DNA of 64,000 bases from Loigolactobacillus coryniformis subsp. coryniformis KCTC 3167 = DSM 20001 (GCF_002706425.1 NZ_CP017713.1:1426001-1490000), one strand, 5' to 3'; counted from the first letter of the stretch, positions 52,427-63,303 are shown. Made by a program: numbers and translations. Notes: generated by a model not told the origin, from the letters alone.

Positions 52427-54508
52427 ATGAGCCAGACATTTTTATTAGAGATCGGATTAGAAGAAATCCCTGCACATGTGGTTACACCAAGTCGGCAACA
52501 ATTAGTTAAGCGTGCCGCTGATTTCTTAAAAGAAGAACGATTAGATTATGGTGAAATCAAATCTTTTGCTACACCACGACGCTTAGCAATTATGGTGACA
52601 GAGGTTGCGGCTAAACAAGCTGATATCAAGGAAGAACTACGTGGCCCAGCCAAACGGATCGCGCAGGATGCTGATGGCAACTGGACTAAGGCAGCGCAAG
52701 GCTTTGTTCGCGGCCAAGGCTTAACGACCGACGATATCACCTTTAAGCAACAAAAGGGTGAAGATTATGTCTTCGTTAATAAATTTATTCCTGGTAAATC
52801 CGCAACTGAAGTTTTAAGTGGCATGGATAAAGTGATCACTAGTATGACGTTCCCAACAAACATGCATTGGGGCAGTTATGATTTTGAATATATTCGGCCA
52901 ATTCACTGGTTGGTTGCCCTGTTGGATCAAGCCATCGTACCTTTAAAGGTCTTAGATATTAAGAGTGGTCGCACAACTCGGGGCCATCGCTTCTTGGGCA
53001 AATCGGTTGATTTAGCCCAAGCAACTGACTATGAGTCAGCTTTGGCTGCTCAATTTGTGATCGTTGATCCAACTAAACGTAAGGCGGAGATCAAGCAACA
53101 GATCACTGACTTAGCCCAAGCAAATAATTGGGTCGTTGAATTAGATGCCGACTTGTTGGAAGAAGTTAATAATCTAGTTGAATACCCAACGGCTTTTGCG
53201 GGTAGTTTTAAGGAAAAATATTTACAGATGCCTGATGAAGTGTTGATCACTTCTATGAAGGATCATCAACGTTTCTTCTATGCACGCAACCAAGCCGGCA
53301 AGCTGTTACCAATCTTCATTTCAGTTCGTAATGGTAACCGTGACTATTTAGATAACGTGATCAGCGGCAATGAAAAAGTATTGACCGCACGCTTAGAAGA
53401 TGCTCAATTTTTCTATAATGAAGATCAACAACAAACAATTGCGGCCTATGTTGAGCGTTTGAAAAAAGTGACTTTCCATGAAAAAATTGGGACAATGTAC
53501 GAGAAGATGCAACGTGTGCAATTAATTGGTCAGCTGTTAGGGAAAAACTTAGGTTTGACTAGCACTGAATTAGCTGATCTACAACGAGCTAGTGAGATCT
53601 ATAAGTTTGACTTGATGACGGGGATGGTTGGCGAATTCCCTGAATTACAAGGGGTTATGGGTGAAAAGTATGCCTTACTACAAGGTGAAAAACCAGCCGT
53701 AGCGACCGCAATTCGGGAACACTATATGCCAATCTCTGCTGATGGTGAGTTACCACAGACCAAGGTTGGCGCAGTTTTGGCAGTTGCCGATAAAATCGAC
53801 AGTATTGCTAGTTTCTTTGCGGTTGGCTTGATCCCAACTGGTTCAAATGATCCATATGCATTGCGGCGGCAAGCAGCAGGAATCGTGCGGATCGTCAAAG
53901 CGGAAAATTGGCATTTAGATATTTCGACCTTGCAACAACAAAGTAGTCAGTTATTGGCGGAACATAATGCAACCTTTGGTTTGAAACTTGATGCGCATAT
54001 CACGGAGTTACAACAATTCATCAATGAACGGATGCGGCAGTGGTTTGGTCAGCATAAAGTTCGTTATGACATTGTCGATGCTGTTTTGGCTAGTCATGAA
54101 AATGATCTGCAACAAATGTTTGCTGCAGCTAAGGTTTTGGAACAGCGCAAAGACGATCCAGCCTTTAAATCAACCATTGAAGCGTTGACGCGTGTCTTAC
54201 GGTTAAGCGAAAAGGCTGATTTTAAGAGTCAAGCTAGTTTAACTGTCGACCCAGCTTTATTTGAAAATGATGCTGAGCAACAACTTTATTCGGCCGTTGA
54301 AGCGGTTCGCAATCAAGCAGCACAACGGACGATTGCTGAAAACTATCAAGCATTGGAACAATTACGACCATTGATTGCGGATTACTTTGAAGCAACGATG
54401 GTCATGGTCGATGATGAAGCAGTGCGGAATAATCGCCTGAAACAATTGGCCATTTTAGCGCATCTGATCTTTAGTATTGCTGATTTAAATCAATTGATCG
54501 TTAAATAG
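52427..54508 (+). CDS. glyS: Glycine--tRNA ligase beta subunit
   Basis: tRNA-binding partner of GlyQ, 693 residues. It starts [20 protein letters not shown]. The central region has [30 protein letters not shown], and an HD-like part contains [24 protein letters not shown]. The C-terminal anticodon-binding domain is present, so the length is normal. The ATG follows AAGGAGGAGG inside the glyQ end. Confidence 0.98.
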   Translation: MSQTFLLEIGLEEIPAHVVTPSRQQLVKRAADFLKEERLDYGEIKSFATPRRLAIMVTEVAAKQADIKEELRGPAKRIAQDADGNWTKAAQGFVRGQGLTTDDITFKQQKGEDYVFVNKFIPGKSATEVLSGMDKVITSMTFPTNMHWGSYDFEYIRPIHWLVALLDQAIVPLKVLDIKSGRTTRGHRFLGKSVDLAQATDYESALAAQFVIVDPTKRKAEIKQQITDLAQANNWVVELDADLLEEVNNLVEYPTAFAGSFKEKYLQMPDEVLITSMKDHQRFFYARNQAGKLLPIFISVRNGNRDYLDNVISGNEKVLTARLEDAQFFYNEDQQQTIAAYVERLKKVTFHEKIGTMYEKMQRVQLIGQLLGKNLGLTSTELADLQRASEIYKFDLMTGMVGEFPELQGVMGEKYALLQGEKPAVATAIREHYMPISADGELPQTKVGAVLAVADKIDSIASFFAVGLIPTGSNDPYALRRQAAGIVRIVKAENWHLDISTLQQQSSQLLAEHNATFGLKLDAHITELQQFINERMRQWFGQHKVRYDIVDAVLASHENDLQQMFAAAKVLEQRKDDPAFKSTIEALTRVLRLSEKADFKSQASLTVDPALFENDAEQQLYSAVEAVRNQAAQRTIAENYQALEQLRPLIADYFEATMVMVDDEAVRNNRLKQLAILAHLIFSIADLNQLIVK

Positions 54509-54598
54509 CTGATCGTGGTTGTAGACTAAGCAAACTGGTTGCTGGTTTGAGCGGGTTGTGCTATAGTTAATGATGTATTTTTTTGCTCAACAGGAGCT

Positions 54599-54632
54599 GA
54601 AAAGTCGCACTCATTTTGGGTGCGACTTTTCG
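54599..54632 (+). terminator. Terminator after glyQS
   Basis: AAAAGTCGCAC and GTGCGACTTTT form a stem around TCATTTTGG. Confidence 0.75.
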
Positions 54633-54663
54633 AAGCTTAGGGCTTGAGAGTAGGGTGATTGAA

Positions 54664-56523
54664 TTGGCAACCAGAATTCCCGAAGAAGTTGTGGAACAAA
54701 TTCGCGGTGCTGTTAATATCACTGATGTCGTGGGGCAATATGTCCAGTTGAAAAAGTCCGGTCGTAATTTGTTTGGGTTATGTCCCTTCCATGAAGAACG
54801 AACCCCGTCTTTTTCGGTCGCTGAAGACAAGCAAATTTTTCATTGCTTTAGTTGCGGTCGTGGTGGGAATGTCTTCAAGTTTATTATGGAAATTGAAAGT
54901 CTTTCTTTTCCAGAAGCGGTGACCCGAGTTGCGGATCTTGGTCATGTAAATATTGATCTGTCTGGTTATGCGACACAGGCTAGTCCTGAGGCGGCGCCAA
55001 ATTCGCAGCAACAGCAATTACGGCAACTCTATCAAGATGCCGCTGATTTGTTTCACCATATTCTGTTGAATACAAAGCTTGGTGAGACAGCATTAGCTTA
55101 TACGCAGCAACGACAATTAACAGCAGAGCTATTAGATACGTTTAATATTGGCTATGCACCAGATGAGAATAATTTGTTGACCCGTTTTTTTGCGGAAAAA
55201 AAAATCGATTTTAATTTATTACGGCACTCGGGTTTATTTATTGAAAATAGTGATGGCACATTGCGTGATCGTTTTGTCGATCGGGTTATGTTTCCAATTA
55301 AAGATGGTCAGGGGCATGTTATTGCCTTTTCTGGCCGTGCGTTGACTAAGCGTGAGGGTCAACCCAAATATTTAAATAGTCCAGAAACTGAGTTATTTAA
55401 CAAGCGGAATGTTCTGTTTAATTTTGATGTTGCTAAAGCCGAGATTCGTAAGGCTAAGCAAGTGGTTTTATTTGAGGGCTTTATGGATGTGATCGCGGCT
55501 TATCGTGCCGGTATTAAGTACGGTGTTGCCTCGATGGGAACAAGCTTGACTAACGAGCAGCTTTATTTATTACAACGATCAACTGATCATTTAGTTGTCT
55601 GTTATGATGGTGATCCGCCTGGGATGAAAGCCACTGATCGCGTCATTGCTTTGTTACACGACGATCCACGTTTTCAGTTAAGTATTGTGACCTTGCCAGA
55701 GCAACTCGATCCTGACGAATATGTCAAAAAGTATGGTGCGGAACGTTTTCGTGACGTATTAAACGGTGGCATGGAAACAGCCGTTGGGTTTCGCTTACGC
55801 TACTTAAAGCAAGGGCGTAATTTAGATAATGAGCAAGATAAGTTAACCTACATTGATGCAGCTTTACATGAATTGGTCAATGTTAGTTCGGCAGTCGAAC
55901 GGGATATTTATTTGAATCGACTAAGTGAGTCTTTACAGGTCACTTATGAGGCCTTGGTCACGCAGCTGCAAGATTATTTGGTTGATGCAACGGTTAAGCG
56001 GCAACCAGCGCCACAAGTGCAGCATGAAGTTGCTGCAACACCGCAGGTTCATCAACAGCAGGCTAAGTTGACGCGGGCTGAGCGGGCTGAACGTGGGTTG
56101 CTGAATTTGTATTTTAAATTAGCTGATATCCGGATTGCTTTGCGCAATCAACCTGATTTCCATTTTATTCACGAACCATATCAAGTTATCTACCAATTGG
56201 CCACGGCCTATTTTGCCGATCATGATCAATTTGTGATCGCACAATTTATGGACCGAATCAATGATGATCGTCTGCAAAGTTTGGTGATTGCTATTGATCA
56301 ATTGGTTTATGATGAAAATACGGTTCAGGAACAATATCAGGATTACCTGCGTGCTTTACAACAAGCAAACTTAGAACAGCAATTGAATGCAGCACAAACG
56401 CAGTTGCAAGAAGCCAGTCGAATCGGTGATAGTGTCGGTTCGCTAAATGCAGTGCAGACGATCGTGCAACTTAAGCGACAAATGCAGTCTAGTGTGGGTT
56501 CGGGAACAGTGGTAAAAAATTAA
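54664..56523 (+). CDS. dnaG: DNA primase DnaG
   Basis: Makes RNA primers at the replication fork. The 619-residue protein has an N-terminal CHC2 zinc ribbon (LCPFHEERTPSFSV...FHCFSCGRGGNVFKFI). The TOPRIM core follows (VVLFEGFMDVIAAYRAGIKYGVASMGTSLT; LVVCYDGDPPGMKATDR), with a helicase-interaction domain at the end. The TTG at 54664 is preferred because it gives the family N-terminus (M)ATRIPEEVVEQIR. rpoD follows after 174 bases. Confidence 0.96.
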   Translation: MATRIPEEVVEQIRGAVNITDVVGQYVQLKKSGRNLFGLCPFHEERTPSFSVAEDKQIFHCFSCGRGGNVFKFIMEIESLSFPEAVTRVADLGHVNIDLSGYATQASPEAAPNSQQQQLRQLYQDAADLFHHILLNTKLGETALAYTQQRQLTAELLDTFNIGYAPDENNLLTRFFAEKKIDFNLLRHSGLFIENSDGTLRDRFVDRVMFPIKDGQGHVIAFSGRALTKREGQPKYLNSPETELFNKRNVLFNFDVAKAEIRKAKQVVLFEGFMDVIAAYRAGIKYGVASMGTSLTNEQLYLLQRSTDHLVVCYDGDPPGMKATDRVIALLHDDPRFQLSIVTLPEQLDPDEYVKKYGAERFRDVLNGGMETAVGFRLRYLKQGRNLDNEQDKLTYIDAALHELVNVSSAVERDIYLNRLSESLQVTYEALVTQLQDYLVDATVKRQPAPQVQHEVAATPQVHQQQAKLTRAERAERGLLNLYFKLADIRIALRNQPDFHFIHEPYQVIYQLATAYFADHDQFVIAQFMDRINDDRLQSLVIAIDQLVYDENTVQEQYQDYLRALQQANLEQQLNAAQTQLQEASRIGDSVGSLNAVQTIVQLKRQMQSSVGSGTVVKN

Positions 56524-56574
56524 GCAGCTGCTTGATTTTTAATTATATATTTGAGTATCCATTCTGTACCAAGC

Positions 56575-56610
56575 AACTGATTAGCGTTATTATAAAGGCG
56601 ATAATCAGTT
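56575..56610 (+). other. Inverted repeat in the dnaG-rpoD spacer
   Basis: AACTGATTA (56575-56583) is perfectly complementary to TAATCAGTT (56602-56610) around an 18-nt loop. There is no T-run, so it is not a simple terminator; it could be an operator or an RNA-stability hairpin in the rpoD leader. Confidence 0.45.
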
Positions 56611-56697
56611 AACTGCGGTTATTGCAAGTTTTCGGTACTCGTATGACAAGCAATTAATTAGTTTTTATAGTGAGATTGAAATAGGGAGGCCGATCTA

Positions 56698-57813
56698 ATG
56701 GCAGAAGAGACTGTGAAGAGCGATAATAAGAAATTGGAAGCTGCACTCAAAGCACTCATCAAAGAATATAAGCCTGAAAAGCAAATTCAGGAAGATAAGC
56801 TGACCGAGACGATCGTTGCACCATTTCATTTGCAATCTGATGCAATTGAAAAAGTTATTCTTCGAATTGAAGATCAAGGTATCAGTGTAGTCGATGAAAA
56901 CGGCGAGCCTTCACAACAAAGCTTGAAGAAAGAAAAGAAAGTTTCTAAGAAGGCTTTGCAGGATACATCTGCACCAGCGGGGATCAAGATCAATGATCCA
57001 GTGCGGATGTACCTTAAGGAAATTGGGCGGGTACCTTTATTGACGGCTGATGAAGAAGTTGCTTTAGCTTTGAAGATCGAGCAAGGTGACGGTGAGGCTA
57101 AGCAGCGGTTGGCTGAAGCTAACTTGCGTTTAGTTGTTTCAATTGCTAAGCGTTATGTTGGCCGGGGAATGCAATTCTTGGATCTGATCCAAGAAGGGAA
57201 TATGGGCTTGATGAAGGCGGTTGAAAAGTTTGATTACCGTAAAGGGTTCAAATTCTCGACCTACGCAACTTGGTGGATTCGTCAGGCAATTACCCGTGCA
57301 ATCGCCGATCAAGCGCGGACAATTCGGATTCCGGTTCACATGGTTGAAACAATCAACAAATTGATTCGGATCCAACGGCAGCTACTCCAAGACCTTGGCC
57401 GGGAACCAACACCAGAAGAAATTGGCGCTGAAATGGATATGCCAACCGATAAAGTCCGTGAGATCTTGAAGATCGCGCAAGAACCTGTTTCATTGGAAAC
57501 GCCAATTGGTGAAGAAGATGATTCACATTTAGGTGATTTTATTGAGGATCAGGATGCCACTAGTCCAGCTGACCATGCGGCTTATGAATTGTTAAAAGAA
57601 CAATTGGAAAGTGTGTTGGACACACTAACTGATCGTGAAGAAAACGTCTTACGGTTACGCTTTGGTCTTGATGATGGTCGGACGCGGACCTTGGAAGAAG
57701 TCGGCAAAGTTTTCGGTGTTACTCGTGAACGGATTCGGCAGATCGAAGCTAAGGCATTGCGTAAATTACGCCATCCAAGTCGCTCCAAACAATTAAAAGA
57801 TTTCTTAGATTAG
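56698..57813 (+). CDS. rpoD: RNA polymerase sigma factor RpoD (sigma A)
   Basis: Primary sigma factor, 371 residues. Region 1.1-like N-terminus; region 1.2-2 with [22 protein letters not shown] and [61 protein letters not shown] given in parts here as a continuous core; region 3 ([12 protein letters not shown]); region 4 with [30 protein letters not shown]. The ATG follows ATAGGGAGG. It ends at a terminator that a group II intron has entered. Confidence 0.98.
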   Translation: MAEETVKSDNKKLEAALKALIKEYKPEKQIQEDKLTETIVAPFHLQSDAIEKVILRIEDQGISVVDENGEPSQQSLKKEKKVSKKALQDTSAPAGIKINDPVRMYLKEIGRVPLLTADEEVALALKIEQGDGEAKQRLAEANLRLVVSIAKRYVGRGMQFLDLIQEGNMGLMKAVEKFDYRKGFKFSTYATWWIRQAITRAIADQARTIRIPVHMVETINKLIRIQRQLLQDLGREPTPEEIGAEMDMPTDKVREILKIAQEPVSLETPIGEEDDSHLGDFIEDQDATSPADHAAYELLKEQLESVLDTLTDREENVLRLRFGLDDGRTRTLEEVGKVFGVTRERIRQIEAKALRKLRHPSRSKQLKDFLD

Positions 57814-57824
57814 CATTGGTTACG

Positions 57825-57853
57825 GCAAGCATTATTTAATGCTTGCTTTTTTT
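57825..57853 (+). terminator. Terminator of rpoD
   Basis: GCAAGCAT and ATGCTTGC form a stem around TATTTA, followed by seven T residues. The group II intron begins one base later. Confidence 0.9.
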
Positions 57854-57854
57854 G

Positions 57855-59761
57855 GTGCGCCCGGCATGGGCGTCAACTAGGTGGTGAAAGTCCACTGCGG
57901 GCCGTAGTAGTCGGAACCGCTAGCCAAAGGCAAGGCCTTTATCGTGAGGTGAAGACTGAAGGAAGCCTGATGAGCAAAGTACTGCACCGATGAACAAGAA
58001 GCAGCTATAAGGCCGGAAGTAACTGGATAAGGTGGCCAAACACACTGAAGTCCGATACTACCCGAAGTTACGACAGTAAAGCTGACGGTGACATGGTACG
58101 AAAGTTGACGTTCTTACCCGGGGAGACCTGTACACACAATCCTGATTTTCTTAGGGAATACCCAAATGACAAGGAAATATGAGTTCAAAGCAAGTCAGAA
58201 ATGGCTGGTTAAGTGTACAGGAGTCAGCCGAGGTCATAGTAGTGGGTAACCATGAAGGACCAAACAATAATAACTCATATTGCGACTGGAAGTGAAGACG
58301 ATGCGAAAATCGCAGAAAACAGAACAAGCTGACCGCCAGCGGATGATAGGTCTGGAAGACCAAAGACAAACTGGGGCGCGTAGTATCGCCTCCGGTGAAG
58401 GAGAAAAGATGAGTGGCACTCAGTTTCAAGCATTAGTTTTGGCCCGCAACAACCTGAATTTGGCTTATCAACGTGTGGTCAGGAACAAAGGGGCGGCCGG
58501 AGTTGACGGTATGACCGTTGATGAATTGAAACCGTACCTGAAAGTACATCGCGAAGAATTACTCGCAGAATTGGCCAATGGGACTTATAAACCGGCACCA
58601 GTCAAGCAAGTCTCAATTCCAAAGCCCAACGGTGGAACGCGTAAGCTTGGCATTCCGACCGTGATCGACCGGCTAGTCCAGCAGGCCGTGGCCCAGGTCC
58701 TTTCGCCGATATATGAACAGATCTTCGCCAACAATAGTTTTGGTTTTCGACCCCAACGCAGTGCACATGACGCAGTTCAACAGGTCGTTCAGCTAGATAA
58801 TGCGGGTTATCACTATGTGGTTGATCTGGATTTGAAGGCCTACTTCGATACGGTTAATCATGACATGCTTATGAAGTTTCTCAAGCAGCGAATTAGTGAC
58901 CGCTGGATACTACGGCTCATTCGCCGTTTTCTGACTAGTGGCACCATGAATGGGCAATTGTTTGAACGCAGTGAGAAAGGCACACCGCAAGGCGGGCCGA
59001 TCTCGCCACTGTTAGCGAATATTTATCTCAACGAATTCGACCAAGAACTAGCTAGGCGCGGTCATGAATTTGTCCGTTACGCCGATGACTGCAATATCTT
59101 TGTTAAAAGTCCACGCGCGGGCCAACGAGTCCTCGCTAGTGTGACTCGTTTTCTCGAGCATGAGTTAAAACTCACGCTCAATCAGGAAAAGACACAAGTG
59201 GTCGCCACCAACAGAATGAAGTTCTTAGGTTTTACGTTGGGCCACACTAAAGGCAGGGCTTTTCCCTATCCGGTGTGGTCAGCGAAGCAGCGAGTTAAAC
59301 AAGCATTGAGGCGGCTGACTAAGCGTAATCGTGGTGTATCCGAAGACCAAATAATGGCAGAGATTCGTCAAAAGATGCGCGGTTGGTTGCAGTATTACAG
59401 CTTGGGTAGAATGAAGCGGTTCATCACGGAATTAGATGCGTGGCTGCGGTCACGTATTCGCCAGTACATTTGGAAACAATGGAAGAAAGCCAAAACTAGA
59501 GAGAACAACTTGAGCGGATTAGGATTTACGAAAGATGAAGCTAAGCTATCCGCTAACACGCGTAAAGGGTACTGGCGGACAGCGCATAGTAAAACGCTGT
59601 GCCGTACCCTAACTAACAAAGAGCTGGAACGTCGTGGACTCATTAACTTGAGTCAGACGCTCCAGCAAATTCAGAGTGCTTAAATTATTGAACCGCCGTA
59701 TACGGAACCGTACGTACGGTGGTGTGAGAGGACGGTAACTTACAATTACCTCCTACTCGAT
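57855..59761 (+). mobile_element. Group II intron, class IIC (bacterial class C)
   Basis: The 1907-bp intron starts GTGCGCCCGGCATGGGCG, with GGTGGTGAAAGTCCACTGCG after it. A late domain I block (CTTACCCGGGGAGACCTG) and a domain V/VI region (GAACCGCCGTATACGG, then CGTACGTACGGTGGTGTGAG) follow, ending CTCCTACTCGAT. These blocks closely resemble the structurally studied Oceanobacillus class IIC intron. Domain IV holds a reverse transcriptase gene. Insertion directly after the rpoD terminator stem is the known target habit of class C introns. Confidence 0.95.
58301..59683 (+). CDS. Group II intron reverse transcriptase/maturase
   Basis: Intron-encoded protein of 460 residues needed for splicing and mobility. 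The RT domain runs from about residue 50 to 300, with FGFRPQRSAHDAVQQV, VVDLDLKAYFDTVNHDML, GTPQGGPISPLLANIYL and the active site RYADDCNIF. A maturase X domain follows (KFLGFTLG; MRGWLQYYSLGRMKRF). There is no HNH endonuclease, as expected for class C. The ATG at 58301 is behind GGAAGTGAAG. No stop or frameshift is seen, so the intron may be active. Confidence 0.96.
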   Translation: MRKSQKTEQADRQRMIGLEDQRQTGARSIASGEGEKMSGTQFQALVLARNNLNLAYQRVVRNKGAAGVDGMTVDELKPYLKVHREELLAELANGTYKPAPVKQVSIPKPNGGTRKLGIPTVIDRLVQQAVAQVLSPIYEQIFANNSFGFRPQRSAHDAVQQVVQLDNAGYHYVVDLDLKAYFDTVNHDMLMKFLKQRISDRWILRLIRRFLTSGTMNGQLFERSEKGTPQGGPISPLLANIYLNEFDQELARRGHEFVRYADDCNIFVKSPRAGQRVLASVTRFLEHELKLTLNQEKTQVVATNRMKFLGFTLGHTKGRAFPYPVWSAKQRVKQALRRLTKRNRGVSEDQIMAEIRQKMRGWLQYYSLGRMKRFITELDAWLRSRIRQYIWKQWKKAKTRENNLSGLGFTKDEAKLSANTRKGYWRTAHSKTLCRTLTNKELERRGLINLSQTLQQIQSA

Positions 59762-59815
59762 TATCTAATCTTTCTAAAAAACACTAAGTAGCGCATGTTC
59801 AAGCGCTTGGTTGAC

Positions 59816-59824
59816 TGTTACAAT
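59816..59824 (+). promoter_or_regulatory. Candidate promoter of trmK-nif3
   Basis: TGTTACAAT is an extended -10-like sequence about 100 bases before trmK. The -35 is weak. The intron and the rpoD terminator upstream make a separate promoter necessary. Confidence 0.4.
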
Positions 59825-59925
59825 AGAAGTGACCTATTTAGTCATACAATGTTTTTTGAAACTATTAATGTCTTCAAAGTTAGGCTTTTTAATAACTTCA
59901 TCTATGAAATAAAGGATTGAATCTT

Positions 59926-60624
59926 GTGAATAAACATCATTTAACAAAACGTTTAACGGCAGTTGCTAATTTTGTTCCTCAGGGTGCTCGCTTGGCAGAT
60001 ATTGGCTCGGACCACGCGATGGTGCCGATCAATTTAGTGGCTAGTGGCAAAATCGATTATGCTGTGGCCGGCGAAGTAATTACTGGGCCATTTTCACGGG
60101 CGCAAGCAGCAGTCACTGATGCTGGTTTGGCGACGCAAATTCAAGTGCGTTTAGCTGACGGATTAGCGGCAATTCAAGCTGGTGACCAAATCGATACCGT
60201 GGTGATCGCGGGTATGGGCGGAATTTTGATCCGGGATATTTTAGCACGCGGCTGGCGGACATTGAAAACAGTTAAACGGTTAGTGTTGGAACCAAACGTA
60301 CAGGAGGATGTGGTCCGCACTTGGCTCGCCCAACAACAGTTTACGATTGTCGCTGAATCGATTTTGCGAGAAGACAATCATACCTATGAAATCATTGTTG
60401 CTGAGCCAAGCGATCAACCGGTAAACTACACGACTCAGCAGATTAAATTTGGGCCGCATTTAATGCAGGCACAATCACCAGTATTTCAGGCTAAGTGGCA
60501 GCATCAATTGTTAACTAATCAACGAATCCTCGCAAATTTAGCCCAAGCACAAAATGTACCACAGGCTAAAATCGCTGCTTTAGAGACAGAAAATCAGCAG
60601 ATTATGGAGGTGCTTCATGGTTAA
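59926..60624 (+). CDS. trmK: tRNA (adenine(22)-N1)-methyltransferase TrmK
   Basis: SAM-dependent methyltransferase for A22 of tRNA, specific to Gram-positives. The 232-residue protein has FVPQGARLADIGSDHAMVPINLV (SAM motif I), VIAGMGGILIRDIL, LVLEPNVQEDVVRTWL and a helical C-terminal coil. The GTG at 59926 is nine bases from AAAGGA; an upstream TTG touches that site. It overlaps the next gene by 8 bases. In other firmicutes it also follows rpoD. Confidence 0.94.
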   Translation: MNKHHLTKRLTAVANFVPQGARLADIGSDHAMVPINLVASGKIDYAVAGEVITGPFSRAQAAVTDAGLATQIQVRLADGLAAIQAGDQIDTVVIAGMGGILIRDILARGWRTLKTVKRLVLEPNVQEDVVRTWLAQQQFTIVAESILREDNHTYEIIVAEPSDQPVNYTTQQIKFGPHLMQAQSPVFQAKWQHQLLTNQRILANLAQAQNVPQAKIAALETENQQIMEVLHG

Positions 60625-61741
60625 AGTAAAAGATTTTATTCAGCGTTTTGAACAATTTGCCCCGCGTTATTTAGCGGAAAATGGTGACCCGATCGGGATG
60701 CAATTAGGCTCGACGGAACAGACAATCCACCGGGTATTAGTCACCTTAGACGTGCGGCCAGAAGTGGTCAAAGAAGCGATTGCTAAAAAAATCGATTTTA
60801 TTTTTGCTCACCATCCAGCGGTATTTCGGCCAGCAAAAAATTTAGTGACTGATGATCCACAAAATGCGATGTATGCAGAGTTATTGCGCCACCATATTGC
60901 AGTTTATGCGGCTCATACTAATCTGGATAGTGCTAATGGTGGCATGAACGATTGGTTGGCGGAACAACTGCAATTGCAAAATGTACAGATCCTGCAGCCT
61001 AATTATCGCCGCCAAATCATGAAATTAGCTACTTATGTTCCGCAAGCTAGTGCTGCCACCATGCGTCAAGCACTAGCTGCCGCAGGTGCTGGTCAGTTAG
61101 GCGATTATACAGCAGCTAGTTTCAGTTACGCTGGGACGGGACGGTTTACACCTGGGACAGGTGCCCAGCCCTTTATTGGTCAAGTTGATCAAGCCGAAGC
61201 AGTTGCTGAAACAAAGGTTGAAGTTGTTTTTCCTGAGGATTTGACCAACAAGGTGTTAGCGGCCATGTTTAGTGTGCATCCGTATGAAGAACCTGCCTAT
61301 GATCTATTCCACTTGGATAATAAAACTGGTGAGCAATTTGGTATTGGCCGTGTCGGCGAACCGCAGCAGCAAATGACGATCCGTGAATTTGCTGAATTCA
61401 CCCGTGCTGCTTTTGATTTGCACGGTTTACGATTAGTCACGCAAAAACCTGATGAACTGGTTCAACGGGTGGCTATCCTCGGTGGGGATGGCGGTAAATT
61501 TTATCCGGCGGTATTGCAGCAACACGCCAATGTATTCGTTACTGGGGATGTTTACTATCACACCGCCCATGATATGTTAGCTGCTGGTCTATCGGCAATC
61601 GATCCTGGTCATCATGTGGAAAGCATTGTTAAGGCAAAAGCAGTACCGCTGTTTGAACAGTGGGCGCAAGCAGCTGACTGGCATGATGTAACATTTATGG
61701 CTTCAACGTTAAGTACTGATCCGTTTACGTTCATTAATTAA
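60617..61741 (+). CDS. Nif3-like dinuclear metal center protein
   Basis: A 374-residue member of the Nif3/YqfO family (GTP cyclohydrolase I type 2-like fold). The metal-site motifs are FIFAHHPAVFRP, AAHTNLDSANGGMNDWLAEQL and the late VFVTGDVYYHTAHDM. A PII-like insert domain sits in the middle (VEVVFPEDLTNKVLAAMFSVHPYEEPAYDLF). The molecular role is not settled. It overlaps trmK by 8 bases. Confidence 0.94.
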   Translation: MVKVKDFIQRFEQFAPRYLAENGDPIGMQLGSTEQTIHRVLVTLDVRPEVVKEAIAKKIDFIFAHHPAVFRPAKNLVTDDPQNAMYAELLRHHIAVYAAHTNLDSANGGMNDWLAEQLQLQNVQILQPNYRRQIMKLATYVPQASAATMRQALAAAGAGQLGDYTAASFSYAGTGRFTPGTGAQPFIGQVDQAEAVAETKVEVVFPEDLTNKVLAAMFSVHPYEEPAYDLFHLDNKTGEQFGIGRVGEPQQQMTIREFAEFTRAAFDLHGLRLVTQKPDELVQRVAILGGDGGKFYPAVLQQHANVFVTGDVYYHTAHDMLAAGLSAIDPGHHVESIVKAKAVPLFEQWAQAADWHDVTFMASTLSTDPFTFIN

Positions 61742-61800
61742 GGTAATTTAGTCAAATTTAGATTACAATAAAAATAATCAATTAGTTGGAGGTAAGTTAA

Positions 61801-63039
61801 ATGGCAACCTATACAACCCTAGTTCCACGCTTCTTACGTTATGTAAAGGTCAACACACGGTCCGATCCAGATTCAAAAACGATTCCGTCAACTCCTAGCT
61901 TGGTCGCTTTTGCTCACAAGTTGGCTGAAGAAATGCAAACGATTGGGTTACAAAATGTTCATTATTTGGCGAGTAACGGTTACGTGGTCGGTACTTTGCC
62001 GAGCAACTTAGATCATGAAGTGCCGGTAATTGGCTTCTTAGGACATTTTGATACTGCTGATTTTAATGCTGAAGGGATCAATCCGCAAATCGTTAAGGAT
62101 TATGACGGGCATTCAGAAATCAAGTTAGATGCAGCTGGGCAGTTTACGCTGAATACAACTGATTTTCCTTTTTTAGCTAATTATGCTGGGCATACTCTGA
62201 TCACCACCGATGGCAGTACGCTTTTAGGCGGTGATGATAAGGCTGGGGTGACCGAGATCATGACGGCAATGGAATATTTGATTCAGCATCCGGAAATTAA
62301 GCATGGTGAATTGCGGGTTGGTTTTGGTCCTGATGAGGAGATCGGCACTGGTGCTGATCATTTTGACGTTAAGGACTTCAATGCAGCCTTTGCTTACACG
62401 GTTGATGGTGGTTCTGAAGGGCAATTGGAATATGAAACCTTTAATGCAGCTGAAATGAAAGTTCATATTCAAGGTAAAAACGTGCACACCGCTACTGCTA
62501 AGGGTGTGATGGTCAACGCTTTGCAATTAGCTGTTGATTTTCAAAACGGTTTACCTCAGGCAGAAGTTCCCGAAAAAACTGCTGGTGTGGACGGTTTCTT
62601 CCATTTGTATCAATTGAATGGAACGGTTGAAGAAGCAGACATGACGTACATTATCCGCGACTTTGAACGAGATGGTTTAGAAGCACGTAAAGAAAAGGCC
62701 CGCCAGTTAGCGGCTAAATTAAATCAGCAATTGGGGTTGGAACGAATCACCCTCGATATTTTTGATCAATATTATAATATGAGTGAAATATTGAAACAAG
62801 ATATGACTAGTGTTGAATTAGCCAAAAAGGCAATGGAAAACTTGGATATCAAGCCACTGATCGAACCTGTTCGCGGGGGGACTGATGGGTCAAAGATCTC
62901 CTTCATGGGCTTACCGACACCTAATTTGTTCGCCGGTCCAGAAAATATGCATGGCCGTTACGAATTTATTTCCGAGCAAGTCATGGCGAAAGCCGTCGAT
63001 GTGATTCTAGAGATCACGCGGTTGAATAGTCAGAAATAA
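61801..63039 (+). CDS. pepT: Peptidase T (tripeptidase)
   Basis: Cytosolic M20-family aminotripeptidase, 412 residues, which releases N-terminal residues from tripeptides in peptide-based nutrition. It carries the zinc-ligand motifs [12 protein letters not shown] and [14 protein letters not shown], the catalytic [13 protein letters not shown], then [11 protein letters not shown] and the late [15 protein letters not shown]. The ATG follows TTGGAGG. It is separated from nif3 by 59 bases. Confidence 0.97.
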   Translation: MATYTTLVPRFLRYVKVNTRSDPDSKTIPSTPSLVAFAHKLAEEMQTIGLQNVHYLASNGYVVGTLPSNLDHEVPVIGFLGHFDTADFNAEGINPQIVKDYDGHSEIKLDAAGQFTLNTTDFPFLANYAGHTLITTDGSTLLGGDDKAGVTEIMTAMEYLIQHPEIKHGELRVGFGPDEEIGTGADHFDVKDFNAAFAYTVDGGSEGQLEYETFNAAEMKVHIQGKNVHTATAKGVMVNALQLAVDFQNGLPQAEVPEKTAGVDGFFHLYQLNGTVEEADMTYIIRDFERDGLEARKEKARQLAAKLNQQLGLERITLDIFDQYYNMSEILKQDMTSVELAKKAMENLDIKPLIEPVRGGTDGSKISFMGLPTPNLFAGPENMHGRYEFISEQVMAKAVDVILEITRLNSQK

Positions 63040-63101
63040 TTCAGTCTTGAGTCTGAGGTAAAAGGGATTGATGCTATGTTATCGTAAGGTGTCGATTAAT
63101 T

Positions 63102-63118
63102 GGTTAAAGATGGTCAAA
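63102..63118 (+). promoter_or_regulatory. CtsR operator of clpB
   Basis: GGTTAAAGATGGTCAAA matches the CtsR heptad repeat GGTCAAANANRGTCAAA with one mismatch. It lies immediately upstream of the clpB promoter. Confidence 0.75.
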
Positions 63119-63122
63119 ATAT

Positions 63123-63151
63123 TTGTATAGAACATACGTTCGTGATATGAT
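63123..63151 (+). promoter_or_regulatory. Promoter of clpB
   Basis: TTGTAT (63123-63128) and TATGAT (63146-63151) are separated by 17 bp. The CtsR box ends 4 bases before the -35. Confidence 0.65.
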
Positions 63152-63178
63152 ATAACCATCAGATAATTAAAGGATAGG

Positions 63179-63204
63179 TCGGCGGTGAATAACTGCCGAT
63201 TTTT
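63179..63204 (+). terminator. Terminator-like hairpin in the clpB leader
   Basis: TCGGCGG and CTGCCGA form a 7-bp stem (one G-U) around TGAATAA, followed by TTTTTT. It lies between the clpB promoter and gene, so it could act as an attenuator. Confidence 0.55.
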
Positions 63205-63303
63205 TAATCACTAAACCTTATTTTAAAGTAGGAAAATATTCCTTGTAGTTACGTACTGTACGACGGGAATATGCATCATGATTATGTAATGGGAGGTCAT
63301 ATT

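Noticed and set aside
56524-56697. Possible degenerate leader unit before rpoD
   Set aside because: TAGTGAGATTGAAATAGGGAGG resembles the unit's 3' end, but the diagnostic 5' blocks and the first hairpin are missing.
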